Shown: piece by piece, positions 27,106 to 37,800 of the stretch
Position numbering within the stretch: position 1 is the stretch's first letter
Layout: each line of letters starts with the position of its first letter
NCBI RefSeq assembly: GCF_000004195.4
Contig: NC_030685.2
Coordinates: 57,660,048-57,724,047, forward strand
Reading direction: 5' to 3'
Source: Xenopus tropicalis
Taxonomy: Eukaryota > Chordata > Amphibia > Anura > Pipidae
DNA: 64,000 nucleotides
The notes under the pieces: model-generated
Databases searched by the model: none
What the model saw: only the letters and a program-made list of their open reading frames with translations
What the model was told of the DNA's origin: nothing
Translations under genes and position numbers: made by a program

Positions 27106-27210
27106 TGCTTGCCATGTGCGTTGGTGAGGAGTGCTGTCCATTGGGCGTGCACGAGGTCAGGTCTATGGCCATGTTGGAATGTTCTGTCTCAGGGACAATC
27201 TCATTATCAC
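27106..27210 (-). CDS. ikzf2: ikzf2 (Helios) coding exon 3
   Basis: This 105-nt exon encodes [20 protein letters not shown] followed by [14 protein letters not shown], nearly the same as the N-terminal region of vertebrate Helios upstream of finger 1. It lies between a TAACCAG acceptor and a consensus GTAAGT donor on the minus strand. It enters in phase 1 (A from exon 2 plus GT gives Ser) and exits in phase 1, and its length is a multiple of three. Skipping it would therefore keep the frame, which is relevant to isoforms. The conserved [10 protein letters not shown] segment is a useful diagnostic for Helios. The region has no known fold and probably acts as an N-terminal tail before the DNA-binding fingers. 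Confidence 0.94.
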
Positions 27211-29487
27211 CTGGTTACACAAAGACAAAACGAAACACAAGGTAAATGTCTCTTTCCCTGTAGGCAAGAACTGAAAAAATCTGGAATTCAAAAGAGGCCA
27301 AAGTTCATCAGTTTGTATCTTTCTCTTATTTCAGATTTTCGGCCCATTTTACAGTGCTATCAAGTATGCTTGGCACTTTATTAATAAAACACCATTTTAA
27401 TTGTCTGCACAAATCTCAGTATTGTATCATATAGGGGGGAAAAGTAGCTCAAACTAAATGTTTGTTGAAACATAACAGCTGCAGATTATATTTTATTGCC
27501 CACCCTTCGCTCCAAAATGCATCTTCTTAGGAATATTAAAGTTGCAATAAGATCCTTCTCTCCGGAGAATGTTTTCTCCCAGAGTCTTAACATGTTCCTT
27601 CCTGTGGATGCAATTCCCAGCTAGAAGGGCATTCCAATGCTTACGGATTTTTATGACTTTTCTCTCAGTAAAGTGTTATCTTGAGGAGACACTTAAAGCT
27701 ACAGCTCCTCAAGGACAAAAAAGAACATATAGATAAATACATCAGCTTTCAGACTGGGCCTCAAACATGCACACACACATATATGCTACATAAGACTAGC
27801 TTGGAGACAGGATCATAACTGCCATTAAAAAAGAGAGGTTTTTAAAGATTATATGTAAGATATTATTTATTTGTGTAATTTTTTCTGTCTAGTTGTTATT
27901 GAAGTGATCTGTGATTTTGATAAATGCTATGGACCTAACCAAAATGTCAGTCTCTCTTTAATAAATACACCTTTGTTTCACTAGAAGTCCTGTAAATGTG
28001 GAGTTCATTGGTGGTGATAATATAATATATAAAAATATCAGGGATTCTAGGCCTATTCGTTGGGAGCCAAAAAAGGGTCCCCCGCATTCCTCCAAGTCCC
28101 GCTATAACAATATAAAATTTTTACCTGCAATATGAAAACACTTTAGTGTTTAGTGTGCACCCTATAAAAATGCCTCCCCCTTTTTTAGACATGGATGAAC
28201 AGAGAAATGCTTATATGTGAAAAAGTTTCAGTTGTGTTTTTTATGCATAGTAGCCAATTCATCAGCCTGACAGTCTTGCTCCATATACAAACATCTTATT
28301 CCTTTTTATACATTTTTTCCAATACAAACTCATAAGGAAGATGGTGTATTTTCAGCTTTACAAAATAGTTATACAGTACGAGCTACATATTAAAGGGGGG
28401 TAGTCTTACAAACTAACACAAAGGCAAAGGGGATGTATGGTATAATAATTAAATATTCAATGCGTTTACCATCAAAATGAAAAACTGAAATGGTTATAAC
28501 AATCACTTTCACAATGCTCTGTGTTCTGATATAAGTACAAAGCCTTATACTTGAGAGAGTGAAGAATCAAATGTGAAGTACAGCACAAAAAAAGGACAAT
28601 GATGGAGATAAATGGAGAGATGGGAAAAAGGCGGGGTCTGGGGGATTTAGACCATTTAGAAGCAGCTTTTAATTAAAAGCCACCAGATAGAGAGAAAGCC
28701 CAACACCTATGTTATTTGAATCCCTTGTTGTCGAAGCAACAGTGGCCTCAGACCAATACTCTTCGGTGCGTATGACTTGATGACTTAACACTAGCACATA
28801 TTTTATTCAAACAAAACTTAAAATGTTCACCATAACGTGTAAAACCTTTTCACAAAGCATACTGTTGTAACAGGTAAAGAGGGGGCAGGAAAGCAGTGGG
28901 GAGATATGCTAAAGGACGTTGGGCAGTGAAGCTAACCACAACTTACACATTTGAACACATTGCGCTAGGGCTTTAAAAGGTAAAACCAACAAATTGGTTG
29001 AATTCTCTAAGCAAATATAAGACTACACTTTTTTCTACTTGTTTTGTTCTTTACGATCTATAATTTGTCTCTGAATTAGCTCAAGAAAATGAACAGATTT
29101 CCTAGACTCTGCCACATCAAGTAAAGGTACCATGGTGCACAAGCTATTGAGGCAGATTCTGTTGTTCTGATGCCTCCTTGATTAATTACACTGGTTCAAT
29201 AACTTTCTCCATTAGAGACCAATACAGTGACAAGCCTTTTTGCTCAAAGAACGGACAGCATTGAGAACATGGCTGGATAACATTGTCTTTGTTTAATTAA
29301 GGAATTGTTTGCAAACACTTAACCCCTAGGGCAACAGTTATGTCAAAAACCTCTTTCTAGCACATAAGGCATAAGCTGTTCAATAGATAGAAGCCCTGAA
29401 AAGTACTGCCATGTCCATCAAACAATAAACAAGGCTTAAGGAAAAGGAGGTAAAACACTAAGAATGTCATTTGAAATCAGGACTTAC
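27211..29487 (-). other. ikzf2: ikzf2 intron 2 (2.3 kb)
   Basis: It runs between the exon 2 donor (GTAAGT) and the exon 3 acceptor. I see no recognisable transposon here, unlike the neighbouring introns. A candidate conserved regulatory stretch at 29160-29340 is listed separately. No other structure is recognised. Confidence 0.75.
29160..29340. promoter_or_regulatory. candidate intronic regulatory element
   Basis: This repeat-free stretch 150-330 bp downstream of exon 2 packs homeodomain-like (TTAATTA, TTTAATTAAGG), SOX-like (CATTGTCTTTG) and forkhead-like (TTGTTTGCAAACA) words. It is composed unlike the surrounding sequence. Function is inferred from motif density only; no conservation data were available. 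Confidence 0.25.
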
Positions 29488-29536
29488 TCGTTACATAGCC
29501 ATCAGATCGCTCTGATTCCATAGTCGACGTGCAGAG
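29488..29536 (-). CDS. ikzf2: ikzf2 (Helios) exon 2 with start codon
   Basis: This small 49-nt exon carries 15 nt of 5' UTR and then ATG at 29521 on the minus strand, encoding MESERSDGYVT plus one nucleotide. Vertebrate Helios begins with a closely similar short peptide (Met-Glu-acidic...Asp-Gly-Tyr-Ile/Val-Thr), which supports the start. The acceptor is TATATTTCAG and the donor GTAAGT. Joined to exon 3 it reads ...GYVTSDNE, in frame. The 15 upstream nucleotides contain no in-frame stop, so an upstream exon in the right phase could extend the protein. Confidence 0.92.
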
Positions 29537-30067
29537 CTGAAATATAAAACAGGACATCTTCAAAATGGGAACCATTCCACCAATCAATCAATGCGAAAAC
29601 GGTAGCACGCCATTTACATTTTTGGGTTGCTCGGTCTTTTCTGTACTTATATCTGGGTCGCCTGCAGAGTTCCATGCCTTTAATTTTTTAAGATGCAGAG
29701 CTCCCGGGGTGCCTGTCTGGATAAGATTTTGTGAAAACTGGCGTTCTCTTTCACAAGCCTGGTTTTGGCTCATTTCCATGAAATGCATATCGTATGGTTT
29801 CTAGGCAGAAACTGAAATTAAACAGTGCTTTACATTAAAACAAAGTGCATCTCGTTTGCAGATAATACTTTAGACATTTAGTCATTTGTTTTTAGTTGTT
29901 GAGAAAGCAAAGCTTCAATTAAAATAACACAAATTCTGAAGAAATGAAATTGTTTGGAAAGACTCCATTATTTCCCTTTGAATGACATGGATCTACTTAG
30001 GAATATATTCAAATAGTACACAGAAGGGAAGACATAAGTGTATAGGACTGAGCAATTAAGCTGGATT

Positions 30068-30094
30068 AAAAAAAAAAAAAAAAAAAAAAAAAAA
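30068..30094 (+). repeat. poly-A run (27 A)
   Basis: It is an uninterrupted run of 27 A in intron 1. There is no clear element upstream that would explain it as a retroposon tail. Confidence 0.9.
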
Positions 30095-30523
30095 GCCTTT
30101 TAAAAGTAGAAATTAGACAAGATGTACAAAAAAGGATTGAAAAAGTAAGAGAAGAGGAAAAGAAGCATGCACCTAGTCTTAATGTCAGCGAAGTGTTTGT
30201 GTCAAGTCTTCCTGTGTTTTGTAACTTAACCCCTGTAAAGCCAAAAAAAAAAAAACAACACTATAACCACAGCACCACGTTATATGCCATAGGTTACTCA
30301 GTTATCAAGGGCTTATTGCATCATCCCCTTATCATTTCATATGCCAATTCTATGGGGTCAGGATAGCTGCATGTTACCATCAGCTATCCTTAAAATAGAT
30401 TATTTATACTTTGTAAAAAATAATTTAATTACTTAATAAATTCCAAGATATCCACAAATTGTAGACTGAGCAATATGATTCTTAGCCACATCTTAATTCT
30501 ATATACTCTGCGTGTATGTATGT

Positions 30524-30558
30524 GTACACACACACATATATATATATATACATACATA
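30524..30558. repeat. AC/AT dinucleotide microsatellite
   Basis: GTACACACACACACATATATATATATA-type sequence forms a compound simple repeat followed by CATACATA. Confidence 0.85.
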
Positions 30559-31229
30559 TTAGAACTTCATATATTTTAGTTACTTGCTATTTCGTATAGG
30601 ACAGGATTTACAATGTTATGCCTCACTTACACTTTAGGTTAAATTAATGGAGCTGCAAATCATACTTACAATAAAATAATATACAGCTTTCATGAGCCCA
30701 GTATATATCTCTCCCCTCTCACTGTGTGGCAGGACTATCTGCGCTCCCTGGCTTAGCAGTGACTTCTGGACAGTGCATTAAAATAGGAAGAGACTTATTT
30801 TAACCCTTTTTTGCTTAACTATACTGGTTATACCACCACCTCAACTGCCAGCAAAGTTTTCACTAAAATATAAAAATATAACCATTCTGTATCTACCCAA
30901 ATTGTACACCTGCTCAAAAAGGGATGGTCTATGGGCTTCTTCAGAAATTATTAAACTATAACTTCCAGTACATCACTTTTCTCTTTTTGAGAGAGCTGAG
31001 CACTGGCAGATTCAGCCTTAAACAATCCTGCAGTCCCAATGCATACACGGGATAAGGAATTGACAAAATTATTGGGTACATTTATAACCGAAAGAACCTA
31101 ATAGTCTGTCTACAATTCTACAGCTACATTTTCTCATAGAACTGAATAATTTTCTGTTTATTAGACTCTGGTTAGAGCCTCACCATGGTAACTGCAGTAT
31201 TACTCTAGGTCCCTGTTTCTTAACCATGT

Positions 31230-31330
31230 GTCCCCAGATGTTGCTGGTCTACATCTCCTGCCATTATTTAACATATAATCAAGGGTTAACATATTCTGGG
31301 AGTTGTAGTCCAACAACATCCAACAACATC
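31230..31330. repeat. dispersed repeat with 'GGGAGTTGTAGTCCAAC' word
   Basis: AGATGTTGCTGGTCTACATC faces TTCTGGGAGTTGTAGTCCAA in loose inverted arrangement. The second word is close to the ZNF143/Staf binding consensus (ACTACAA-TCCCAG). Related words occur at 34341-34405, 43556, 46284 and 59289. Confidence 0.45.
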
Positions 31331-31342
31331 TTGGGCTCAATC

Positions 31343-31456
31343 AGGCCCCAACTGGGATTCAAAATAGGCTCTGCATTTTAGTACACAAACCCAACCCCCC
31401 CACCCCCCAAGGCCCAATAACAGCATCTCTGCCAGAATCCCCAGATATCCAGTCCG
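31343..31456. mobile_element. MITE, 'GGCCTGGACTGG' family, copy 3
   Basis: AGGCCCCAACTGGGATTCAA and CCAGATATCCAGTCCGGGCA are the inverted ends, as at 8543-8697. The middle is shortened and carries a C-rich run at about 31393-31407. Confidence 0.55.
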
Positions 31457-33019
31457 GGCATGGGCTCAATGTTAGGAAATAGGGCTAAAGTTTTAAATAC
31501 TGAAACAAGAATGAATAGTAATCACAATTATAAAATATTGCGGCTGTGGCATACAGTAGCTTTTAGCATGTGGTCACATTTCAGTATTATATAAAAACAA
31601 ATTATACTACGACAATATACGGAACAATGAGAAGGAATAATCTTTTCTGTCACCTCTCTCTTGTTTGCTATTAGCTTCCAAACTGTTCCAACCCTGCCAG
31701 TTAAATTATTCACAAGCAGCCATTTCTCTATTGATCCACCAAGTATATTTAGCTCTCTCTCCTGGAATTTCTACATTACTTACTGGAAAGTAGGCTGCTT
31801 CAAGACTCATCTCCAAATCACTTTCCAAAAAAGTAAAAAAAAAAAGAAAAAAAAGGCCTATAATTCTATCAGCCGAGCGTAATAAATAAGTATGTAATAT
31901 TCCACAGTTCTCCTTGTCAGACAGATCAAATTGCTTTCACGAGCTGCAGATAACACTTCAGTTTCAACATGTCACAGACCAGCCTTGTACAATTCAAACA
32001 GGGAAACTTTGTAGCCTATTAAACTCAACAGGTTCTTGCTGGTTAGCAAATCATGAGAAGTCTTTTCCATCCCAAAGAACCTGCACTGATACAATCAGGT
32101 ACCTTTACTAGCTAGAAAATACAGACAATAAAAGAATGGAAAGGCAGTAACTGTGAGCAGCACTTTTTCTGGTGCATGCCAACAGTGTCCCCAAGCATTG
32201 GTTTCCTCCAGTATACAAGCATAAGACAGTAATTACTTAAAGTAAAACACCTTTATTACAGCATACAGCACGTACGTGCCTGTCTTATTCATGTATACAG
32301 TAACTATGAGCCAGTCTGGCACCCGTCTCCTTTTTTGTGCCCACACAGGAAAATCATAGATAACAAAGGTGTAGAATGACCACTTCTGAACATGCTCGCC
32401 TACAGCTGACCATCATGAACCAAGGGATCAAAAGAACTTTGGGCACCCCTAGACGCCACAGGATGGTCAGGCACTGCATAGACATATTACCATGTCCCAC
32501 ACAAAATACACAAATACCCAAGATTATCTCTACATATATATAGCAAGTTAGGGTACACACATATAGATATACCTAGAAATATGCAAGCATATAACACAGC
32601 AGAGGAAGGAAAGACAGCGTCAGATGTCAGATATAAGTAAAGAGCTATAAAGGTTAAATACGTGCAAGTGCAAAGTTGTGTGCATATACATTAACACATA
32701 GACTTATGAGCAATAGAAGAGCATGGGTTACAGATTCGGCTACCTCAGGTATGGGGGTGTCCCATGGATCTCTGCTGCCAGGAGGAGAAGGAATAGGAGC
32801 AGGGCAGCTCCTGGATTGGCAGGGCTGGGTAGAATGAAGAAGAGCAGGGCTGTCCCGGGATGGGCAAGAGCTATAGTGCAGCAGATGAGACGGGTGCTCT
32901 GTGTGGACTGCTGTGGAAAGTTAGGAATGTCACGTACTTTCAGGAAAGTGAGAGGGAGAGGGAGGTCATCGCTCCAGCAATGAGATTAACAAGAAAGAAA
33001 ACTGGATCCACCGGTTATT

Positions 33020-33130
33020 TCTGAAGCAGCTGAGAAAGAAACCAGGAGAAACAGAAAAGGGGGAGGAGGAAGGGGTGAGAAGGAAAAACAAGGAGGGGGT
33101 CAAAAAAAAGAAGGCTGAAAGTGGGGGACA
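33020..33130 (+). repeat. polypurine tract
   Basis: About 110 bases are almost all A and G on the plus strand (for example GGGGGAGGAGGAAGGGGTGA). Mirror-like polypurine tracts can adopt triplex structures. It lies in ikzf2 intron 1, where the transcript would be pyrimidine-rich. Confidence 0.7.
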
Positions 33131-34340
33131 ATGTATATGGTTTGGGAGCAGGGACAAAAATAAGTGGTATAAATTACCAAGGACCTGGGGATGTCACTGA
33201 AGAAGAGGATATGAAAGTTGTATATAGATGCCCAAGTGCCTGTTATGGGCAGAGAGGTACCTAATTACACAATGCCCATGTTAGATTAACGGTGACATTA
33301 AGGCTAATTACTATTAATCCTAGTGGAATTGTGAGGGTTAGAGTCAGATTGGGTGTAGGCCTTACTACATTCTGGCTGCAGAAGGCAACAATATCTTCTT
33401 ACCCACCCCGATGCCATTGGGTTATTGCCATGGGGTGCAAGGAATGAGTGTAAAACTATATACTTTAGTTCCTAAGGTAAGCCACTGCACTAAACAAGCA
33501 CACCGCTACTTACATCACAATAAGCCTGACAGCACAGCACTATTAGTTACAACACAATGAGGCGTAAAGTATTGGGCGCCAGCACCTGCCACTTCAGGAG
33601 AGCAATAGTTGCTAGGAAGGAAAGCTACATTTCTCAGCATTAGTAGCCAAGCCGCCTGCTTACAAACAACTCATTCAATTCTCTGCCAGGGAGCAGAAGT
33701 AGCAATATACACCATTGTCGGTATTTCAATATTGTCCACTGTGTTTTTTTGTCCTATGGGTCACATTACCATCAAGCCACAGCAGGAATGTGACACTCAC
33801 ATCTGACAGGCTGTTGCTGCACTACAACATCCCAACAGCCAATGTCTGGGAGTTTTGCTTCTGTTACAGAGGTGACATCCCTATAAATCCCCTAAACCGT
33901 GCTGGTTGGCACATTAGTATTGTCTATAGTAAAAAGAATTGTTGACAGTGCCATCACACCCTAGGCTACAAATATAATAGTGCCACAATGTTAATCTTAA
34001 GTCAATACAGCAGTGCCACATTATACCCATTACCATGCCACATGTCTCACTAAAAGAGTTCTAAGTGAAAAAACAGGAAAATATTTACTAATATTAACAT
34101 TACTTAATGAACTGTAATTGTAATGAAAGAGACCTGGGGACAAAAATGGTGGCATGGTATGTGGTAAGCTTGCCTGCCACTGTCTGGTACCCTTATATGA
34201 TGGGCATCAGGAAAATGAATGAAGCCTCCCACTGTTTCTTTAATTAGTGGGTTTTGCATCTGCACCCAATTTCCTGACTACAGTAACCTGAGCCATGATA
34301 TGGCTTTTATGCTGGAACATGTGGCCCTAATGATGTCATG

Positions 34341-34405
34341 AACTACAACTTGTACCTTCCCCAAAAGGCTCCGGCTCCCGAGGGATGCTGGAAGTTGTAG
34401 TTTAG
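34341..34405. promoter_or_regulatory. inverted pair of ZNF143/Staf-like sites
   Basis: AACTACAACTTGTACCTTCC faces GGATGCTGGAAGTTGTAGTT. On the minus strand the latter reads AACTACAACTTCCAGCATCC, close to the ZNF143 consensus ACTACAATTCCCAGCATGC. It sits about 270 bp from the predicted exon 1 donor. It may be a repeat-derived site, because related words occur elsewhere in the window. Confidence 0.4.
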
Positions 34406-34599
34406 TAATTGTTTTAGGGCCCCAGGTTGGCTGTTTGTAATTTAAGAGATGGTACTATTAATGGCTAGAAATGCGTAGCCATTAGTGGCACATCTCTATA
34501 AGTGTAAGCCCAGTGTCAGAGTGCAAGTATAGCCAAGCACACAGGAGGGGGCATGGATATGACAGGCGCTATAGTTCCCACTCCCCCTCCATCCTAATA

Positions 34600-35080
34600 G
34601 CAACAAGTCCCCAGCGCACTGACAGCAGCAGCGCATGAATCCCACTGCAAGTTTGCAGCCTTAGTACCTTTACCTTAGCGGTGCCAGCAGCCTCCCATCC
34701 CTTTGTGTGCAGCCTGCGCCGGCGCGCCTCAGGGAAACTAAAGCAGCAGTAGCAGTAGCAGCAGCGTTGCCGTAGCCAAGGCTAATCCGGCTTGTACTTC
34801 CTCCATGTTCAGCCGGAGCCAGGCAGGGGTTAGCCCGGGACAGCTGGTCAAACCCAGAGAAACGGATCGCTCAGCCAGCCAGCCTTCCCTAGGCACAGAC
34901 GGGCAGCACGCACAGGCTGGCCGCTCCAGGCGCTCGGCAATCGATTACAGGACAGTGCACTTGATCCGCTGCTTTCAATGTCTCCAGTGATCTCAGCAGC
35001 CAGGGGTGGAACCAGGACACCGTATCCCCGGGATCTGCTGCAGCCGCCACCGTGGGCAGGGCCCGACCTGTCACTCTCGC
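34600..35080 (-). promoter_or_regulatory. ikzf2: GC/CpG-rich promoter region of ikzf2
   Basis: Composition changes sharply here from AT-rich to GC-rich with many CpG (GCGCCGGCGCGCCTCAGG is revealing), which is the usual signature of a vertebrate CpG-island promoter. It is the only such block between the first coding exon and the window end apart from transposons. ACTTCCTCC (an ETS-like GGAAGT site on the minus strand) and CAG/CTG-rich sequence are present. The start site cannot be fixed from sequence. Confidence 0.65.
34674..34800 (-). other. ikzf2: predicted ikzf2 non-coding exon 1 (3' end at 34674)
   Basis: On the minus strand CCGCTAAG is followed by GTAAAG, a plausible splice donor inside the CpG-rich block. 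The sequence above it contains a run of GCTGCTGCTACTGCTACTGC and no ATG that would begin the Helios frame, as expected for 5' UTR. The upper limit is arbitrary because the start site is unknown. Confidence 0.4.
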
Positions 35081-36914
35081 TGGTGCTGCTGCACTTAGCG
35101 CTGTGCCCTCTGCTTGTCACTCAGACTGGTGCTGCACTTAGCGCTGTGCCCTAAGCTTGTCACTCAGACTGGTGCTGCACTTAGCGCTGTGCCCTCTGCC
35201 TGTCACTCAGACTGGTGCTGCACTTAGCGCTGTGCCCTCTGCTTGTCACTCAGACTGGTGCTGCACTTAGCGCTGTGCCCTCTGCCTGTCACTCAGACTG
35301 GTGCTGCACTTAGCGCCGTGCCCTCTGCCTGTCACTCAGACTGGTGCTGCACTTAGCGCCATGCCCTCTGCCTGTAACTCAGACTGGTGCTGCACTTAGC
35401 GCCGTGCCCTCTGCTTGTCACTCAGACTGGTGCTGCACTTAGCGCCGTGCCCTATGCTTGTCACTCAGACTGGTGCTGCACTTAGCGCTGTGCCCTCTGC
35501 CTGTCACTCAGACTGGTGCTGCACTTAGCGCTGTGCCCTCTGCCTGTCACTCAGACTGGTGCTGCACTTAGCGCTGTGCCCTATGCTTGTCACTCAGACT
35601 GGTGCTGCACTTAGCGCTGTGCCCTATGCCTGTCACTCAGACTGGTGCTGCACTTAGCGCTGTGCCCTCTGCTTGTCACTCAGACTGGTGCTGCACTTAG
35701 CGCTGTGCCCTCTGCCTGTCACTCAGACTGGTGCTGCACTTAGCGCCGTGCCCTCTGCCTGTCACTCAGACTGGTGCTGCACTTAGCGCTGTGCCCTATG
35801 CTTGTCACTCAGACTGGTGCTGCACTTAGCGCTGTGCCCTATGCCTGTCACTCAGACTGGTGCTGCACTTAGCGCTGTGCCCTCTGCTTGTCACTCAGAC
35901 TGGTGCTGCACTTAGCGCTGTGCCCTCTGCCTGTCACTCAGACTGGTGCTGCACTTAGCGCCGTGCCCTCTGCTTGTCACTCAGACTGGTGCTGCACTTA
36001 GCGCCGTGCCCTCTGCCTGTCACTCAGACTGGTGCTGCACTTAGCGCCGTGCCCTCTGCCTGTAACTCAGACTGGTGCTGCACTTAGCGCCGTGCCCTCT
36101 GCCTGTAACTCAGACTGGTGCTGCACTTAGCGCTGTGCCCTCTGCTTGTCACTCAGACTGGTGCTGCACTTAGCGCTGTGCCCTATGCTTGTCACTCAGA
36201 CTGGTGCTGCACTTAGCGCTGTGCCCTCTGCCTGTCACTCAGACTGGTGCTGCACTTAGCGCTGTGCCCTCTGCTTGTCACTCAGACTGGTGCTGCGCTT
36301 AGAGCTGTGCCCCATGCTTGTCACTCAGACTGGTGCTGCACTTAGCGCTGTGCTCTCTGCTTGTCACTCAGACTGGTGCTGCACTTAGCGCTGTGCCCTA
36401 TGCTTGTCACTCAGACTGGTGCTGCACTTAGCGCTGTGCTCTCTGCTTGTCACTCAGACTGGTGCTGCACTTAGCGCTGTGCTCTCTGCTTGTCACTCAG
36501 ACTGGTGCTGCACTTAGCGCTGTGCCCTCTGCTTGTCACTCAGACTGGTGCTGCACTTAGCGCTGTGCCCTATGCCTGTAACTCAGACTGGTGCTGCACT
36601 TAGCGCTGTGCCCTCTGCTTGTCACTCAGACTGGTGCTGCACTTAGCGCTGTGCCCTCTGCCTGTAACTCAGACTGGTGCTGCACTTAGCGCTGTGCCCT
36701 CTGCCTGTAACTCAGACTGGTGCTGCACTTAGCGCTGTGCCCTCTTCCTGTAACTCAGACTGGTGCTGCACTTAGCACTGTGCTCTCTGCTTGTCACTCA
36801 GACTGGTGCTGCACTTAGCGCTGTGCCCTCTGCCTGTCACTCAGACTGGTGCTGCACTTAGCGGTTAGCGCTGTGCTCTCTGCTTGTCACTCAGACTGGT
36901 GCTGCACTTAGAAT
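35069..36914. repeat. 43-bp minisatellite, 42 units, beside the ikzf2 promoter
   Basis: The unit is TGTCACTCAGACTGGTGCTG followed by CACTTAGCGCTGTGCCCTCT and GCT (43 nt). I count 42 units with a TGTRMACTC junction. Most differences fall in one place: GCCCTCTGCYTG in 26 units, GCCCTATGCYTG in 8, GCTCTCTGCTTG in 5, and three singletons. The first unit is degenerate (46 bp, CTCTCGCTGGTGCTGCTG). An extra GCGGTTAGC interrupts near 36865. The 43-nt period does not preserve frame, so this is not coding. Minus-strand motif CAAGCAGAGGGCAC is close to a CTCF core (see findings). Confidence 0.97.
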
Positions 36915-37200
36915 TGTGCTCTTGACCCTGCCTGACCCTGGACCCTTCCCTGTGCTTTCACTGTTGCCTTTACTGCACTTGGGGCTTTCCTGTAACCCTT
37001 CTGTATTGCTTCTTACATTCACTGCTTCTGCCTCTGTTCCTTTGTCACATTTACTGCTACTGCACCCTGCACTATGCAATCTCCCTGACATGGCACTGTG
37101 ATTTATCATTGACACTGAACCTGACATAGTACTTGGTACTGGGCTCTCTCATTGGCACTTTACACTCATACTGTTCTTGGTACTGTGCTTTTCTCACAGA
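36915..37200. repeat. degenerate minisatellite, transition zone
   Basis: The sequence keeps the same vocabulary (CTGCACTTGG, GGCACTTTAC, TACTGTGCTTTTCTC, GACACT) at roughly 40-50-bp spacing but without exact repeats. It links the 43-bp array with the 44-bp array. Confidence 0.6.
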
Positions 37201-37800
37201 CACTTTACCCAGACACTGTGTTTGCTACTGTGTTCTCTCTCTGGCACTTTGCCCTGACACTGTAGTTACTACTGTGTTCTCCCTCTGGGTCTTTGTCCTG
37301 ACACTGTAGTTGCTACTGTTTTCTCTCTCTGGCACTTTGTCCTGACACTGTAGTTGCTACTGTTTTCTCTCTCTGGCACTTTGCCCTGACACTGTAGTTA
37401 CTACTGTGTTCTCTCTCTGGCACTTTGTCCTGACACTGTAGTTGCTACTGTTTTCTGTCTCTCTGGCGCTTTGTCCTGTCCTGACACTGTAGTTGCTACT
37501 GTTTTCTCTCTCTGGCACTTTGCCCTGACACTGTAGTTACTACTGTGTTCTCTCTCTGGGACTTTGTCCTGACACTGTAGTTGCTACTGTTTTCTCTCTC
37601 TGGCACTTTGTCCTGACACTGTAATTGCTACTGTGTTCTCTCTCTGGCACTTTGTCCTGACACTGTAGTTGCTACTGTTTTCTGTCTCTCTGGCGCTTTG
37701 TCCTGTCCTGACACTGTAGTTGCTACTGTTTTCTCTCTCTGGCACTTTTTCCTGACACTGCAGTTGCTACTGTGTTCTCTCTCTGGCACTTTGTCAAGAA
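37201..37800. repeat. 44-bp minisatellite
   Basis: The unit is GACACTGTAGTTGCTACTGT then TTTCTCTCTCTGGCACTTTG and TCCT (44 nt). Spacing of GACACTGTAG at 37256, 37300 and 37344 confirms it. A longer variant with TGTCTCTCTGGCGCTTTGTCC occurs twice about 226 bp apart, which suggests duplication of a five-unit block. There are about 13 units. Several open frames across it are by-products of the repeat. Confidence 0.93.

Larger units (their letters stand above)
29537..34673 (-). other. ikzf2: ikzf2 intron 1 (5.1 kb, if exon 1 is at 34.7 kb)
   Basis: It contains a 27-A run at 30068-30094, an (AC)n(AT)n microsatellite near 30524, a MITE at 31343, a purine-rich tract near 33020 and an inverted ZNF143-like pair at 34341. 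Its 5' limit depends on the predicted exon 1 donor, so the boundary is inferred. Confidence 0.5.

Noticed and set aside
27007..27384. 125-codon plus-strand frame
   Set aside because: It is antisense to ikzf2 exon 3 and its splice sites; the minus-strand reading matches Helios.
34848..35120. 90-codon minus-strand frame in the CpG-rich block
   Set aside because: It starts in the minisatellite and lies in probable promoter or 5' UTR sequence. GC-rich DNA commonly gives open frames, and no homology is recognised.
35069..36914. Regular repeats resembling a CRISPR array
   Set aside because: Units are directly adjacent with no unique spacers, and the genome is vertebrate.
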